Positions 36,614 to 45,120 of a DNA stretch of 64,000 nt are shown here, piece after piece. The stretch's first letter is position 1. Each line of letters begins with the position of its first letter. The position numbers were made by a program, and so were the translations under genes. Source of the DNA: Streptomyces sp. JHA26 (GTDB lineage Bacteria > Actinomycetota > Actinomycetes > Streptomycetales > Streptomycetaceae); the NCBI RefSeq assembly GCF_002005565.1, contig NZ_BDJC01000002.1, forward strand, positions 1-64,000. Direction: 5' to 3'. The notes beneath the pieces were generated by a model. That model was given only the letters and a program-made list of their open reading frames with translations. It was not told the origin of the DNA and ran no database searches.

Positions 36614-37708
36614 TCATCCGGCCCCCAGCGGCGGTGCCGGGATGCCGCCCGCGTCCAGGTAGGCCTGCGGCGGCTTGAGCCGCTGGCCGGGGAGGCCGCC
36701 CTTCTCGTACTTCAGCAGCTTCTTCGCCTTCTCGGGGTCCGTCTCGCCCTCGCCGTACGCCGGACAGAGCGGGGCGATGGGACAGGCCCCGCAGGCGGGC
36801 TTGCGGGCGTGGCAGATGCGGCGGCCGTGCCAGATCACGTGGTGGGACAGGTCCGTCCAGTCGCTCTTGGGGAACAGCGCGCCGACGGCGGCCTCGATCT
36901 TGTCCGGGTCGGTCTCCCCGGTCCACCGCCAGCGGCGCACCAGGCGCTGGAAGTGGGTGTCCACGGTGATGCCGGGGCGGCCGAAGGCGTTGCCGAGGAC
37001 GACGAAGGCGGTCTTGCGGCCGACGCCGGGCAGCTTGACGAGGTCTTCGAGGCGTCCGGGGACCTCACCGCCGAAGTCCTCCGTGAGGGCCTTGGAGAGC
37101 CCTATGACGGACCTGGTCTTGGCCCGGAAGAACCCGCACGGGCGGAGGATCCGCTCGACCTCCTCCGGGTCGGCGGCGGCCAGGTCCTCGGGGGTGGGGT
37201 ACGCGGCGAAGAGGGCGGGCGTCGTCTGGTTGACGCGCAGGTCGGTGGTCTGGGCGGAGAGCACCGTGGCCACCAGGAGCTGGAAGGGGTTCTCGAAGTC
37301 CAGTTCCGGGTGGGCGTACGGATACACCTCGGCGAGCTCGCGGTCGATGCGGCGGGCACGGCGGACCAGGGCGGTGCGCGACTCGCTCCGCGGGGCCTTC
37401 GCCGGGACGGAGACGGACTTCCCGGCGGACGCCGCCTTCTTCGCGGGGGCCGCCTTCTTCTCGGCCGCCGTCGCCTTCTTCGCAGGGGCCGCCTTCTTCG
37501 CAGGGGCCGTCGCCTTCTTCGCGGCCGCCGCCTTCTTCACGGGCTCCGACCCCTCGGGCACGGCCGGTTCCCCTTCCGCGTTCTTCGTCAAGGCACCCTT
37601 CTCCGCGGTCACTCGCTCGGCGGGCGCCGCCCTCTTTGCCGTTTTCGCCGTTTCCCTACCGCCATCGGGGCCCTGTTCGCCCACAGCGGAATCGCGACGT
37701 ACAACCAC
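36614..37708 (-). CDS. nth: Endonuclease III with Lys/Ala-rich N-terminal tail
   Basis: The enzyme removes oxidised pyrimidines and nicks the abasic site. The HhH-GPD motif [14 protein letters not shown] contains the catalytic Lys, and VDTHFQRL contains the catalytic Asp. The [4Fe-4S] cluster ligands are C-x6-C-x2-C-x5-C in [17 protein letters not shown]. The core is about 230 residues; the first 115 or so are Lys/Ala/Pro repeats (AAPAKKA) resembling histone H1, probably a non-specific DNA-binding tail. GTG 37708 with GGAG 8 bases upstream is the chosen start; a later start would shorten the tail. Confidence 0.94.
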   Translation of the reverse strand: MVVRRDSAVGEQGPDGGRETAKTAKRAAPAERVTAEKGALTKNAEGEPAVPEGSEPVKKAAAAKKATAPAKKAAPAKKATAAEKKAAPAKKAASAGKSVSVPAKAPRSESRTALVRRARRIDRELAEVYPYAHPELDFENPFQLLVATVLSAQTTDLRVNQTTPALFAAYPTPEDLAAADPEEVERILRPCGFFRAKTRSVIGLSKALTEDFGGEVPGRLEDLVKLPGVGRKTAFVVLGNAFGRPGITVDTHFQRLVRRWRWTGETDPDKIEAAVGALFPKSDWTDLSHHVIWHGRRICHARKPACGACPIAPLCPAYGEGETDPEKAKKLLKYEKGGLPGQRLKPPQAYLDAGGIPAPPLGAG

Positions 37709-37856
37709 CCGCGCAGCTCCCTAGGCCTGTGCTCTCACCGGCGATTTGGACACCCGGCCAGCCTACGGCCCGGCACCGTCATCCGCCCCGGACCCCGAAG
37801 ATCGGCGCCCGATCGGACCCCTGCCGCGTACCCCAGGACATGTGTGCGGCATCCTT

Positions 37857-37868
37857 GTGACAGATCAC
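37857..37868 (+). promoter_or_regulatory. Crp-binding site upstream of crp
   Basis: GTGACAGATCAC fits the Streptomyces Crp motif GTG-N6-CAC exactly and extends to TGTGA-N4-TCACA (37856-37869). It lies 92 bp before the crp start, suggesting autoregulation. Confidence 0.65.
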
Positions 37869-37960
37869 ACTGTTTGGACTGTCCGGCAAAATGGGCACCA
37901 CGGACCCCTGGTACACCGGGGGAACAAGATCCTCTGAGCCGGTCGACAAGGAGAGAACTC

Positions 37961-38635
37961 GTGGACGACGTTCTGCGGCGCAACCCGCTCTTCGCGGCGC
38001 TCGACGACGAGCAATCCGCCGAGCTCCGCGCCTCCATGAGTGAGGTGACCCTCGCCCGCGGTGACTCGCTGTTCCACGAGGGCGACCCCGGAGACCGCCT
38101 CTACGTGGTCACGGAGGGCAAGGTCAAGCTCCACCGCACCTCCCCCGACGGCCGCGAGAACATGCTGGCCGTGGTCGGACCGAGCGAGCTGATCGGCGAA
38201 CTGTCGCTCTTCGACCCGGGCCCGCGCACGGCGACCGCCACCGCGCTGACCGAGGTCAAGCTGCTCGCCCTCGGCCACGGCGACCTCCAGCCCTGGCTGA
38301 ACGTCCGCCCCGAGGTCGCCACCGCGCTGCTGCGCGCCGTCGCGCGCCGGCTGCGCAAGACCAACGACGCCATGTCGGACCTGGTCTTCTCGGACGTCCC
38401 CGGCCGCGTCGCCCGCGCCCTGCTGGACCTCTCCCGCCGCTTCGGCGTGCAGTCCGAGGAGGGCATCCACGTCGTGCACGACCTGACGCAGGAGGAGCTG
38501 GCCCAGCTGGTCGGCGCGTCCCGCGAGACGGTCAACAAGGCCCTCGCCGACTTCGCCCAGCGCGGCTGGCTGAGGCTGGAGGCCCGCGCCGTGATCCTGC
38601 TGGACGTGGAGCGGCTGGCCAAGCGCTCCCGCTGA
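37961..38635 (+). CDS. crp: cAMP receptor protein family regulator Crp
   Basis: The product has 224 residues. The N-terminal cyclic nucleotide domain (about 15-130) includes GDPGDRLYVVTEGKVKLHR and GELSLFDPGPRTATATA, with Glu and Arg at the phosphate-binding positions. The C-terminal winged helix (about 150-215) has LTQEELAQLVGASRETVNKALADF as recognition region. In S. coelicolor Crp controls spore germination and antibiotic production. GTG 37961 has AAGGAGAG upstream. The gene converges with the hydrolase gene at 38642, with only 6 bases between. Confidence 0.96.
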   Translation: MDDVLRRNPLFAALDDEQSAELRASMSEVTLARGDSLFHEGDPGDRLYVVTEGKVKLHRTSPDGRENMLAVVGPSELIGELSLFDPGPRTATATALTEVKLLALGHGDLQPWLNVRPEVATALLRAVARRLRKTNDAMSDLVFSDVPGRVARALLDLSRRFGVQSEEGIHVVHDLTQEELAQLVGASRETVNKALADFAQRGWLRLEARAVILLDVERLAKRSR

Positions 38636-38641
38636 CGGGCC

Positions 38642-39484
38642 TCAGTCGGGCAGCTGGATGAGCCCGTGCTCGCCCAGGTACTCCAGCTGCGCCCGCACCG
38701 ACAGCTCCGCCGCCGGCCACAGCGACCGGTCGACGTCCGCGTACACGTGGGCGACGACCTCGCCCGGCGTCCGGTAGCCGTCCTCCACCGCCGTCTCGAC
38801 CTGGGCGAGGCGGTGGGCCCGGTGGGCGAGGTAGAACTCGACGGCGCCCTGGGCGTCGTCCAGGACCGGCCCGTGACCCGGCAGCACCGTGTGCACGCCG
38901 TCGTCGGCCGTGAGCGACCTGAGCCTGCGCAGGGAGTCCAGGTAGTCGCCGAGACGGCCGTCGGGGTGGGCCACCACCGTCGTACCGCGGCCCAGGACGG
39001 TGTCGCCCGTCAGGACCGCCCGGTCGGCCGGGAGATGGAAGCACAGGGAGTCCGCGGTGTGCCCCGGGGTCGGTACGACCCTCAGTTCCAGGCCGCCGAC
39101 CGTGATCACGTCGCCCGCGGCCAGCCCCTCGTCGCCCAGGCGCAGCGCCGGGTCCAGCGCCCGCACGTTCGTGCGCGTCAGCTCGGCGAAGCGTGCGGCG
39201 CCCTCCGCGTGGTCCGGGTGACCGTGCGTCAGCAGGGTGAGGGCGACGCGCCTGCCCGCCCGCGCGGCGGTGTCGACGACGTTCCGCAGGTGGGTGTCGT
39301 CCAGCGGGCCCGGGTCGACCACGACGGCCAGGTCCGAGTCGGGCTCGGCGAGGATCCAGGTGTTCGTGCCGTCCAGCGTCATCGCGGAGGCGTTGGGCGC
39401 GAGGACGTTCACCGCGCGCGCGGTGGCGGGCCCCGAGAGGACCCCGCCGCGCGGCTGGCCGGGCAGTGCTGCTGCGTCCGTCAT
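38642..39484 (-). CDS. Metallo-beta-lactamase-fold hydrolase
   Basis: The 280-residue protein contains the zinc motif TLLTHGHPDHAEG (HxHxDH) near residue 95, PTPGHTADS, LTGDTVLG and VLPGHGPV, a complete MBL metal set. The C-terminal helix region (RAHRLAQVETAVEDG, YLGEHGLIQLPD) matches the LACTB2/glyoxalase II-like subgroup. The substrate is unknown; nuclease or thioesterase activities occur in the subgroup. The start ATG 39484 overlaps the NUDIX stop by four bases and has GGGGAG upstream, so the two genes form an operon. Confidence 0.9.
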   Translation of the reverse strand: MTDAAALPGQPRGGVLSGPATARAVNVLAPNASAMTLDGTNTWILAEPDSDLAVVVDPGPLDDTHLRNVVDTAARAGRRVALTLLTHGHPDHAEGAARFAELTRTNVRALDPALRLGDEGLAAGDVITVGGLELRVVPTPGHTADSLCFHLPADRAVLTGDTVLGRGTTVVAHPDGRLGDYLDSLRRLRSLTADDGVHTVLPGHGPVLDDAQGAVEFYLAHRAHRLAQVETAVEDGYRTPGEVVAHVYADVDRSLWPAAELSVRAQLEYLGEHGLIQLPD

Positions 39485-40398
39485 GCGGGGGCTCCCCCGG
39501 TCGGGTCGGAAGGTGTCGCCGGCGTCGGCGTGGTGGCCGGGACGTGCTTGGTGAACTCGTCGTGCCCGGGCCAGGAGAGCACGATCTCGCCCTCGACCAG
39601 CCGCGCCCGGGCCAGTACGGGCGTCATGTCGCGGTCCGGCGCCGACGCGAGCGCCTCGGCCGCCGTACCGCACTCCGCGAGCGCGCGCAGGGTCGCGATG
39701 GTCGGCGGCATCATCAGCAGCTCGCCCTTGTCGTAGCCCGCCGCCGCGTCGGCCGGGGTGATCCACACCGTCCGGTCGGCCTCCGTGGAGGCGTTGCGCG
39801 TGCGCTGGCCCTCGGGGAGGGCGGCCACGAAGAACCACGTGTCGTAGCGCCGGGACTCGAACTCCGGGGTGATCCAGCGGGCCCAGGCGCCCAGCAGGTC
39901 GGACCGCAGGACGAGGCCCCTGCGGTCCAGGAACTCCGCGAACGACAGGTCCCGGGCGACCAGGGCGGCCCGGTCGGCCTCCCAGTCCGCGCCCGTCGTG
40001 TCGCCGACGACCGAGTCGGGGGTGGGCCCTGCGAGCAGGACGCCCGCCTCCTCGTACGTCTCCCTCACGGCCGCGCAGACGATCGCCTGGGCGCCCGCCT
40101 CGTCGACGCCGAGCCGGTCCGCCCACCACGCGCGCGTGGGGCCCGCCCAGCCGATGTCACGGTCGTCGTCGCGCGGGTCGACCCCGCCGCCCGGGTACGC
40201 GTACGCGCCCCCGGCGAAGGCCATGGAGGTGCGGCGGCGCAGCATGTGGACGGCGGTGCCGGTGCCGGTGTCCTTCAGGAGCATGACGGTGGCCGCGCGT
40301 CTCGGGGTGACCGGGGTGAGCATGCCGTCCGCCAGCGCACGGATGCGGTCCGGCCACTCCGGGGGGTACCACTGACCATTCGCCTGCCCATTCGCCAT
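39481..40398 (-). CDS. NUDIX hydrolase (NUDT19-like)
   Basis: The 305-residue protein has a NUDIX fold split by an insertion: AYAYPGGGVDPRD in front, then AAVRETYEEAGVLL. Glu residues in RETYEEAG should bind the metal. A 40-residue insertion lies between the two halves, as in eukaryotic NUDT19 (CoA diphosphatase). The ATG at 40398 has no Shine-Dalgarno, but TAGCCT lies 6 bases before it, so a leaderless transcript is likely. It is translationally coupled to the downstream MBL hydrolase. Confidence 0.87.
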   Translation of the reverse strand: MANGQANGQWYPPEWPDRIRALADGMLTPVTPRRAATVMLLKDTGTGTAVHMLRRRTSMAFAGGAYAYPGGGVDPRDDDRDIGWAGPTRAWWADRLGVDEAGAQAIVCAAVRETYEEAGVLLAGPTPDSVVGDTTGADWEADRAALVARDLSFAEFLDRRGLVLRSDLLGAWARWITPEFESRRYDTWFFVAALPEGQRTRNASTEADRTVWITPADAAAGYDKGELLMMPPTIATLRALAECGTAAEALASAPDRDMTPVLARARLVEGEIVLSWPGHDEFTKHVPATTPTPATPSDPTGGAPA

Positions 40399-40404
40399 GG
40401 CCGG

Positions 40405-40410
40405 AGGCTA
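40405..40410 (-). promoter_or_regulatory. -10 hexamer of a leaderless NUDIX transcript
   Basis: On the minus strand TAGCCT is followed by CCGGCC and then ATG 40398, a spacing of 6 bases. Confidence 0.45.
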
Positions 40411-40455
40411 TCCGGTGACGGGCGGATGTTCGAGTGGCCGCCGGGACGGAGTGCG

Positions 40456-40817
40456 TCAGCCGGGGAGGGCGGCCAGCCAGTCGGTGAGCAGCCGGTTCGT
40501 CTCCTCGGGGCGCTCCTGCTGGAGCCAGTGGCCGCAGCCCTCGACGACGTGCGAGGCGGTCAGGCCCGGCAGGGTGGCCGGGTGGGAGGAGCGCCCGTAG
40601 CCGCGCACGTCGATCGCGGCGGCGCGGAAGCCCGCGGCGGCCAGGGCGGGGAGCTGGCGGCGCCAGGAGTACCAGGACTCGGGGAAGCCGTGGACCAGCA
40701 GGACCAGGGGCCCGCTGCCCTGCTCCACCAGGTGGGTCCGGCCCGCCGGTGACGGCACGAGCCGGTGGAGGGGGGCTGGTGGACGGGGGGCTGGTCGGAC
40801 ACGGGCGACTGCGGCAT
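40456..40817 (-). pseudogene. Alpha/beta hydrolase, internally deleted and frameshifted
   Basis: The N-terminal third ([29 protein letters not shown]... to [10 protein letters not shown]) runs directly into a C-terminal tail ([30 protein letters not shown]). About 200 central residues with the nucleophile and acid are missing, yet the joined frame is intact. The likely original start, ATG 40817 with GGAGGAG just upstream, is in a different frame. Two runs of six G lie between (40770-40775 and 40785-40790), where an indel is likely. A GTG downstream of the runs could still make a fragment of about 100 residues, but it would not be catalytic. Confidence 0.75.
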
Positions 40818-41147
40818 GGCTCCTCCGGGCACCTCGGTCGGCACGGCGCCGGCGGCGGCCGGACCCGGCGGACGCCGGGTCCCCGCCGCACGGGGCGTCG
40901 CGGCCGTCCTGCGAGGCGGCCCGGCCGTGGGCCAGGCTTGTTGCCGTTCCGGCAAAGCGACACGGGGCCGACCCGGCCGTACGGCGGGGACCGGCCCGAC
41001 CGCACCACAGGGGTCGGCGGCTCCGGGACGGGCGGGACCGGGCGCCCCGCTGGGCGCGGAGCCCGTACGCAGCACGACCAGGGCACCGCGGACGGCGCAG
41101 GGCCCACCGACCCCGCCGGCACCCGACCGCACCGCCGCCGGGGCGGG
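40818..41147. other. Intergenic region between RidA gene and hydrolase remnant
   Basis: I see no gene in these 330 bases. A perfect hairpin, GGACCCGGC (40861-40869) with GCCGGGTCC (40874-40882), may terminate the RidA transcript. Confidence 0.45.
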
Positions 41148-41615
41148 TCAGGCCTGGGTGAGCTCCACCTGGATCTCGACCTCCACCGGCGCGTCCAGCG
41201 GCAGGACCGCCACGCCGACCGCGCTGCGGGCGTGCACGCCCTTGTCGCCCAGGACCGCGCCGAGGAGTTCGCTGGCGCCGTTGACCACGCCCGGCTGGCC
41301 GGTGAAGTCGGTCGCGGAGGCGACGAAGCCGGTGACCTTCACCACGCGCGCGATGCGGTCGAGGTCGCCGACGACGGACTTCACCGCGGCGAGGGCGTTC
41401 AGCGCGCACGTGCGTGCCAGGTCCTTGGCCTCCTCCGGCGTGACCTCGCCGCCCACCTTGCCGGTGACGGAGAGCTTGCCGTCCACCATGGGCAGCTGGC
41501 CGGAGGTGTGGACGTACGGGCCGGACTGCACGGCCGGCTGGTAGGCGGCCAGCGGCGGGACGACCTCGGGCAGCGTCAGGCCGAGCTCGGCCAGCTTCTC
41601 CTCGACGGCGCTCAC
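41148..41615 (-). CDS. RidA/YjgF-family protein
   Basis: The 155-residue protein belongs to the RidA superfamily, whose founding member deaminates reactive enamine/imine intermediates. Visible features are [19 protein letters not shown], the central [14 protein letters not shown] and the final [24 protein letters not shown], with the family Arg in HARSAVG. It resembles the longer YjgF-like subgroup. The start GTG 41615 overlaps the DUF4177 stop (GTGA), so the two genes are coupled. Confidence 0.9.
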   Translation of the reverse strand: MSAVEEKLAELGLTLPEVVPPLAAYQPAVQSGPYVHTSGQLPMVDGKLSVTGKVGGEVTPEEAKDLARTCALNALAAVKSVVGDLDRIARVVKVTGFVASATDFTGQPGVVNGASELLGAVLGDKGVHARSAVGVAVLPLDAPVEVEIQVELTQA

Positions 41616-41773
41616 GCCTGCTTCTCCCGCTTCAGGTAGGCCACGAGCTGCTCGGGGTTGTTCGGCCCGGGCACGACCTGGACGAGCTCCCAGCCGTCCT
41701 CGCCCCAGGTGTCCAGGATCTGCTTCGTGGCGTGGACGAGCAGCGGCACGGTTGCGTATTCCCACTTGGTCAT
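41612..41773 (-). CDS. DUF4177-type small protein
   Basis: The 53-residue protein [20 protein letters not shown]...[12 protein letters not shown] fits the DUF4177 pattern, with WEY near the start and [11 protein letters not shown] in the middle. It is soluble and has no known function. Coupling to RidA by a 4-base overlap supports its reality. The upstream gap is shared with the divergent ArsA-like gene. Confidence 0.8.
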   Translation of the reverse strand: MTKWEYATVPLLVHATKQILDTWGEDGWELVQVVPGPNNPEQLVAYLKREKQA

Positions 41774-41866
41774 GTGGGCGACTCTAGCCGCTGCCCGGGG
41801 CCCGGCAGACGGCCGACCGCGGCCACGTTCTCCCCAGCCTCCGGCGTACTCCGCGGGCGGACTGGT

Positions 41867-41872
41867 TACGCT
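41867..41872 (+). promoter_or_regulatory. -10 hexamer of a leaderless ArsA-like transcript
   Basis: TACGCT is followed by seven bases and then GTG 41880; no ribosome site is present. Confidence 0.45.
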
Positions 41873-41879
41873 CGAATAC

Positions 41880-42857
41880 GTGAGCAGGCTCCAGGTCGTC
41901 AGCGGCAAGGGCGGAACCGGAAAGACCACGGTGGCCGCGGCCCTCGCGCTGGCCCTGGCCACCGAGGGGAAGCGCGCGCTTCTCGTCGAGGTCGAGGGTC
42001 GCCAGGGCATCGCGCAGCTCTTCGAGACCGAAGTGCTGCCCTATGAGGAGCGGAAGATCGCCGTCGCTCCCGGGGGCGGGGAGGTGTACGCCCTCGCCAT
42101 CGATCCCGAACTGGCCCTTCTGGACTACCTCCAGATGTTCTACAAACTGGGCAGCGCCGGTCGGGCCCTGAAGAAGCTCGGCGCGATCGACTTCGCGACC
42201 ACCATCGCGCCGGGGGTCAGGGACGTCCTGCTGACCGGCAAGGCCTGCGAGGCGGTGCGGCGCAAGGACAGGAGCGGGCGGTTCGCGTACGACTACGTCG
42301 TCATGGACGCGCCCCCCACCGGGCGCATCACGCGCTTCCTCAACGTGAACGACGAGGTCGCCGGGCTCGCCAAGGTCGGCCCGATACACAATCAGGCGCA
42401 GGCCGTGATGCGGGTGCTGAAGTCGCGCGAGACGGCCGTGCACCTGGTGACCCTGCTGGAGGAGATGCCGGTCCAGGAGACCGCGGACGGCATCGCCGAG
42501 CTGCGCGCGGCCCGGCTCCCGGTGGGACGGGTCGTCGTCAACATGGTCCGGCCCGCGCTGCTGGACGCGACCGACCTGGAACTCCTGCGGAGCACGCCGC
42601 GCACGGCGCTCGCGCGGTCCCTGTCCGGGGCCGGGCTCGGCGGGGCGCGGCGGGGCGGGCACGCCGAGCGGCTGGTGGACCCGCTGCTGGCGCAGGCCGA
42701 CGAGTACGCGGAGCGGTACGCGCTGGAGCAGGAGCAGCGGGCGGCCCTGGGCGCGTTGGACCTGCCGCTGCACGAGCTGCCGCTGATCGCCGAGGGAATG
42801 GACCTGGCGGGCCTGTACGAACTGGCCCACGAGCTGCGGAGGCAGGGGATCGCATGA
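41880..42857 (+). CDS. ArsA/GET3-like ATPase, first of pair
   Basis: The 325-residue protein has LQVVSGKGGTGKTTVAAALAL (deviant Walker A with the signature Lys), EVEGRQGIAQLF (switch I) and VVMDAPPTGRITRFL (switch II). This is an ArsA-like anion-pump/GET3-type P-loop ATPase. No ArsB pump or metal ligands are visible, so arsenite transport is unlikely. Such pairs are conserved upstream of wblA-type loci in actinobacteria, and the role is unknown. The GTG start at 41880 is probably leaderless. The stop overlaps the second ATPase gene by four bases; the two probably form a heterodimer. Confidence 0.88.
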   Translation: MSRLQVVSGKGGTGKTTVAAALALALATEGKRALLVEVEGRQGIAQLFETEVLPYEERKIAVAPGGGEVYALAIDPELALLDYLQMFYKLGSAGRALKKLGAIDFATTIAPGVRDVLLTGKACEAVRRKDRSGRFAYDYVVMDAPPTGRITRFLNVNDEVAGLAKVGPIHNQAQAVMRVLKSRETAVHLVTLLEEMPVQETADGIAELRAARLPVGRVVVNMVRPALLDATDLELLRSTPRTALARSLSGAGLGGARRGGHAERLVDPLLAQADEYAERYALEQEQRAALGALDLPLHELPLIAEGMDLAGLYELAHELRRQGIA

Positions 42858-44281
42858 GTCCGGAACCGGACCGGCGGGGAGAGGGCGGACGTCGTCTGAC
42901 CGCCGCGCGCGTGCTGGACGTCGATCCGCTGCTGGAGGACCCGAGGACGCGCATCGTGGTGTGCTGCGGCTCGGGCGGCGTCGGCAAGACGACCACCGCG
43001 GCGGCCCTCGGCCTGCGCGCGGCCGAGCGGGGCCGCAAGGTGGTCGTCCTCACCATCGACCCGGCCCGGCGGCTCGCCCAGTCGATGGGCATCGACTCGC
43101 TCGACAACACCCCGCGCCGGGTGAAGGGCGTCGACGACTCGGCGGGCGGTGAGCTGCACGCCATGATGCTCGACATGAAGCGCACCTTCGACGAGATCGT
43201 CGAGGCGCACACGGATCCCGACCGGGCGGCCGCGATCCTGGGCAACCCCTTCTACCAGTCGCTCTCGGCGGGCTTCGCGGGCACGCAGGAGTACATGGCG
43301 ATGGAGAAGCTGGGGCAGCTGAGGGCGCGGGACGAGTGGGACCTCATCGTCGTCGACACGCCGCCGTCCCGTTCGGCGCTGGACTTCCTGGACGCGCCCA
43401 AGCGTCTCGGGTCGTTCCTGGACGGCAGGCTGATCCGCGTCCTGCTGGCCCCGGCGAAGGTCGGCGGCCGGGCCGGCATGAAGTTCCTGAACGTCGGCAT
43501 GTCGATGATGACCGGTGTCCTCGGGAAGGTGCTCGGCGGGCAGTTCCTGAAGGACGTCCAGACGTTCGTGGCCGCGATGGACTCGATGTTCGGGGGGTTC
43601 CGTACCCGCGCGGACGCCACGTACAAGCTGCTCCAGGCGCCGGGGACGGCGTTCCTGGTGGTCGCGGCCCCGGAGCGGGACGCGCTGCGCGAGGCCGCGT
43701 ACTTCGTGGAGCGACTGGCGGCCGAGGACATGCCGCTCGCCGGTCTGGTGCTCAACCGCGTCCACGGCAGCGGCGCCGACGGGCTGTCGGCCGAGCGCGC
43801 GCTCGCCGCCGCGGAAAATCTTGAGGATCCCCGCATTGTGGATCAGGACGGCGGGAAAGCTGGAGTTCGTAACTCCCCCGACATATACGGAAGTTCAGAT
43901 TCGTCCGACACCGAAGACCCTGCCGGAGACCACGATTCCGATCCCCTGCCGTCGGCTGCCGCGACGACGTCCGAGCACGCCTCCGAACACACCTCCGGGG
44001 ACGCTCCCGAGGGCGCACCCGAGGCTCCGGGCACGTCGGAGGACACGTCGGAGCGGTCCGTCGACCAGCTCGCCGCGGGCCTGCTGAGGCTCCACGCGGA
44101 GCGGATGCACCTGCTCTCCCGCGAGCAGCGCACGCGTGACCGCTTCACCGCGCGTCACCCCGAGGTGGCGGTCACCGAAGTGGCCGCGCTGCCCGGCGAC
44201 GTGCACGACCTGGCGGGGCTGCGGGACATCGGGGCCCGTCTCGCGACGGGCCGGCCCGAGCTGCCCGAGCCCGGCGCCTGA
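42854..44281 (+). CDS. ArsA/GET3-like ATPase, second of pair, with disordered insert
   Basis: At 475 residues this is longer than its partner. Walker A is CCGSGGVGKTTTAAALG (about 37-53), switch I TIDPARRLAQSMG and switch II VVDTPPSRSALDFLDAP. Residues about 322-398 are a Ser/Thr/Glu/Asp/Pro-rich linker (SSDSSDTEDP, TSEHASEHTSG). Its DNA (43815-43960) is poorer in G/C and uses codons rare in the rest of the gene. The C-terminal 70 residues return to a folded helical region (LLRLHAERMHLLSREQRT). The start ATG 42854 overlaps the first ATPase stop. Confidence 0.88.
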   Translation: MSPEPDRRGEGGRRLTAARVLDVDPLLEDPRTRIVVCCGSGGVGKTTTAAALGLRAAERGRKVVVLTIDPARRLAQSMGIDSLDNTPRRVKGVDDSAGGELHAMMLDMKRTFDEIVEAHTDPDRAAAILGNPFYQSLSAGFAGTQEYMAMEKLGQLRARDEWDLIVVDTPPSRSALDFLDAPKRLGSFLDGRLIRVLLAPAKVGGRAGMKFLNVGMSMMTGVLGKVLGGQFLKDVQTFVAAMDSMFGGFRTRADATYKLLQAPGTAFLVVAAPERDALREAAYFVERLAAEDMPLAGLVLNRVHGSGADGLSAERALAAAENLEDPRIVDQDGGKAGVRNSPDIYGSSDSSDTEDPAGDHDSDPLPSAAATTSEHASEHTSGDAPEGAPEAPGTSEDTSERSVDQLAAGLLRLHAERMHLLSREQRTRDRFTARHPEVAVTEVAALPGDVHDLAGLRDIGARLATGRPELPEPGA

Positions 44282-44323
44282 TCCGACCGGGGCGTCCGCT
44301 TCCGAGGAACGCCCCCGGCCGCC

Positions 44324-44659
44324 TCAGCCCACGGCCGCGTAGTTCTCGTAGACCTCGTCGTCGAGGGGCACGACACCGGCCCCTCGTTCGTACTCCGTAC
44401 GCGCCGTCTCCAGCAGTCGGCGCCAGGAGGTCACGGTGGGCCGCCGGCGCAGCAGTGCGCGACGCTCCCGTTCCGTCATGCCTCCCCACACGCCGAACTC
44501 GACGCGGTTGTCGAGCGCGTCGGCCAGGCACTCGGTCCGCACCGGACATCCGGTGCACACCGCCTTGGCCCTGTTCTGCGCTGCTCCCTGCACGAACAGT
44601 TCGTCCGGATCGGTAGTGCGGCAGGCGGCCTGCGCACTCCAGTCGGTTACCCAGCCCAT
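44324..44659 (-). CDS. wblA: WhiB-like regulator WblA
   Basis: The 111-residue protein carries the four Fe-S cysteines C13, C35, C38 and C44 (C-x21-C-x2-C-x5-C). The WhiB turn GVWGG follows, then a basic RERRALLRRRP segment. WblA is a pleiotropic regulator of development and antibiotic production in Streptomyces; the sequence from MGWVTDWSAQAAC to the ENYAAVG end fits it. I chose ATG 44659. In-frame ATGs upstream (44710, 44716) would add 17-19 residues, with no better ribosome site. It is divergent from the PBP gene. Confidence 0.95.
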   Translation of the reverse strand: MGWVTDWSAQAACRTTDPDELFVQGAAQNRAKAVCTGCPVRTECLADALDNRVEFGVWGGMTERERRALLRRRPTVTSWRRLLETARTEYERGAGVVPLDDEVYENYAAVG

Positions 44660-45120
44660 ACCGGCGCCGTCCTCTCCCGAATCGAGGCTCCCCCACGGCG
44701 GCAGCGGCATATTCACCGCCGCCAGTTGAGGACGTTACGGAAGGCGGGCACAGCGCAACACCCCCTTCGGGCCCAATCTTGAATGGCCCGAACGGACTAT
44801 GCGTAAGCGGCAGATCACCCGGGGGAGTGAGCGGGCGACATGCGCGTCGAACCCGGCATTCGGGTCATCCCCGGCTCACCACAACGGACACCAGGTGACA
44901 CACGAGGTGGATCCGGACACGCACCCCCTGTGCTGCGGACACGCGCTCGCACACACCAATGCGCCCCCCAGCGGGGCCTCTCGGAAGAAAATCGAGCGGG
45001 TCCGGAACGATTCGGGGTCGCCGGACGTATTGATACATGGCCGCACTGCTGTGACAGTTGGGTGCAGCTTAGGCCAAGGCATATACGCGTGTCCGGCGAA
45101 TGAGAACGTAGGCTGCCCCC
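44660..45120. other. wblA/PBP divergent promoter region
   Basis: No gene is visible in these 461 bases. The region should hold the wblA promoter. The right end contains TAGGCT (45109-45114), 6 bases before the PBP ATG. Confidence 0.55.
45109..45114 (+). promoter_or_regulatory. -10 hexamer of a leaderless PBP transcript
   Basis: TAGGCT is followed by GCCCCC and the ATG at 45121; no Shine-Dalgarno is present. Confidence 0.5.

Noticed and set aside
41880..44281. Arsenic resistance operon
   Set aside because: The ArsA-like pair lacks neighbours such as a pump, reductase or ArsR, and no metal-binding Cys set is visible.
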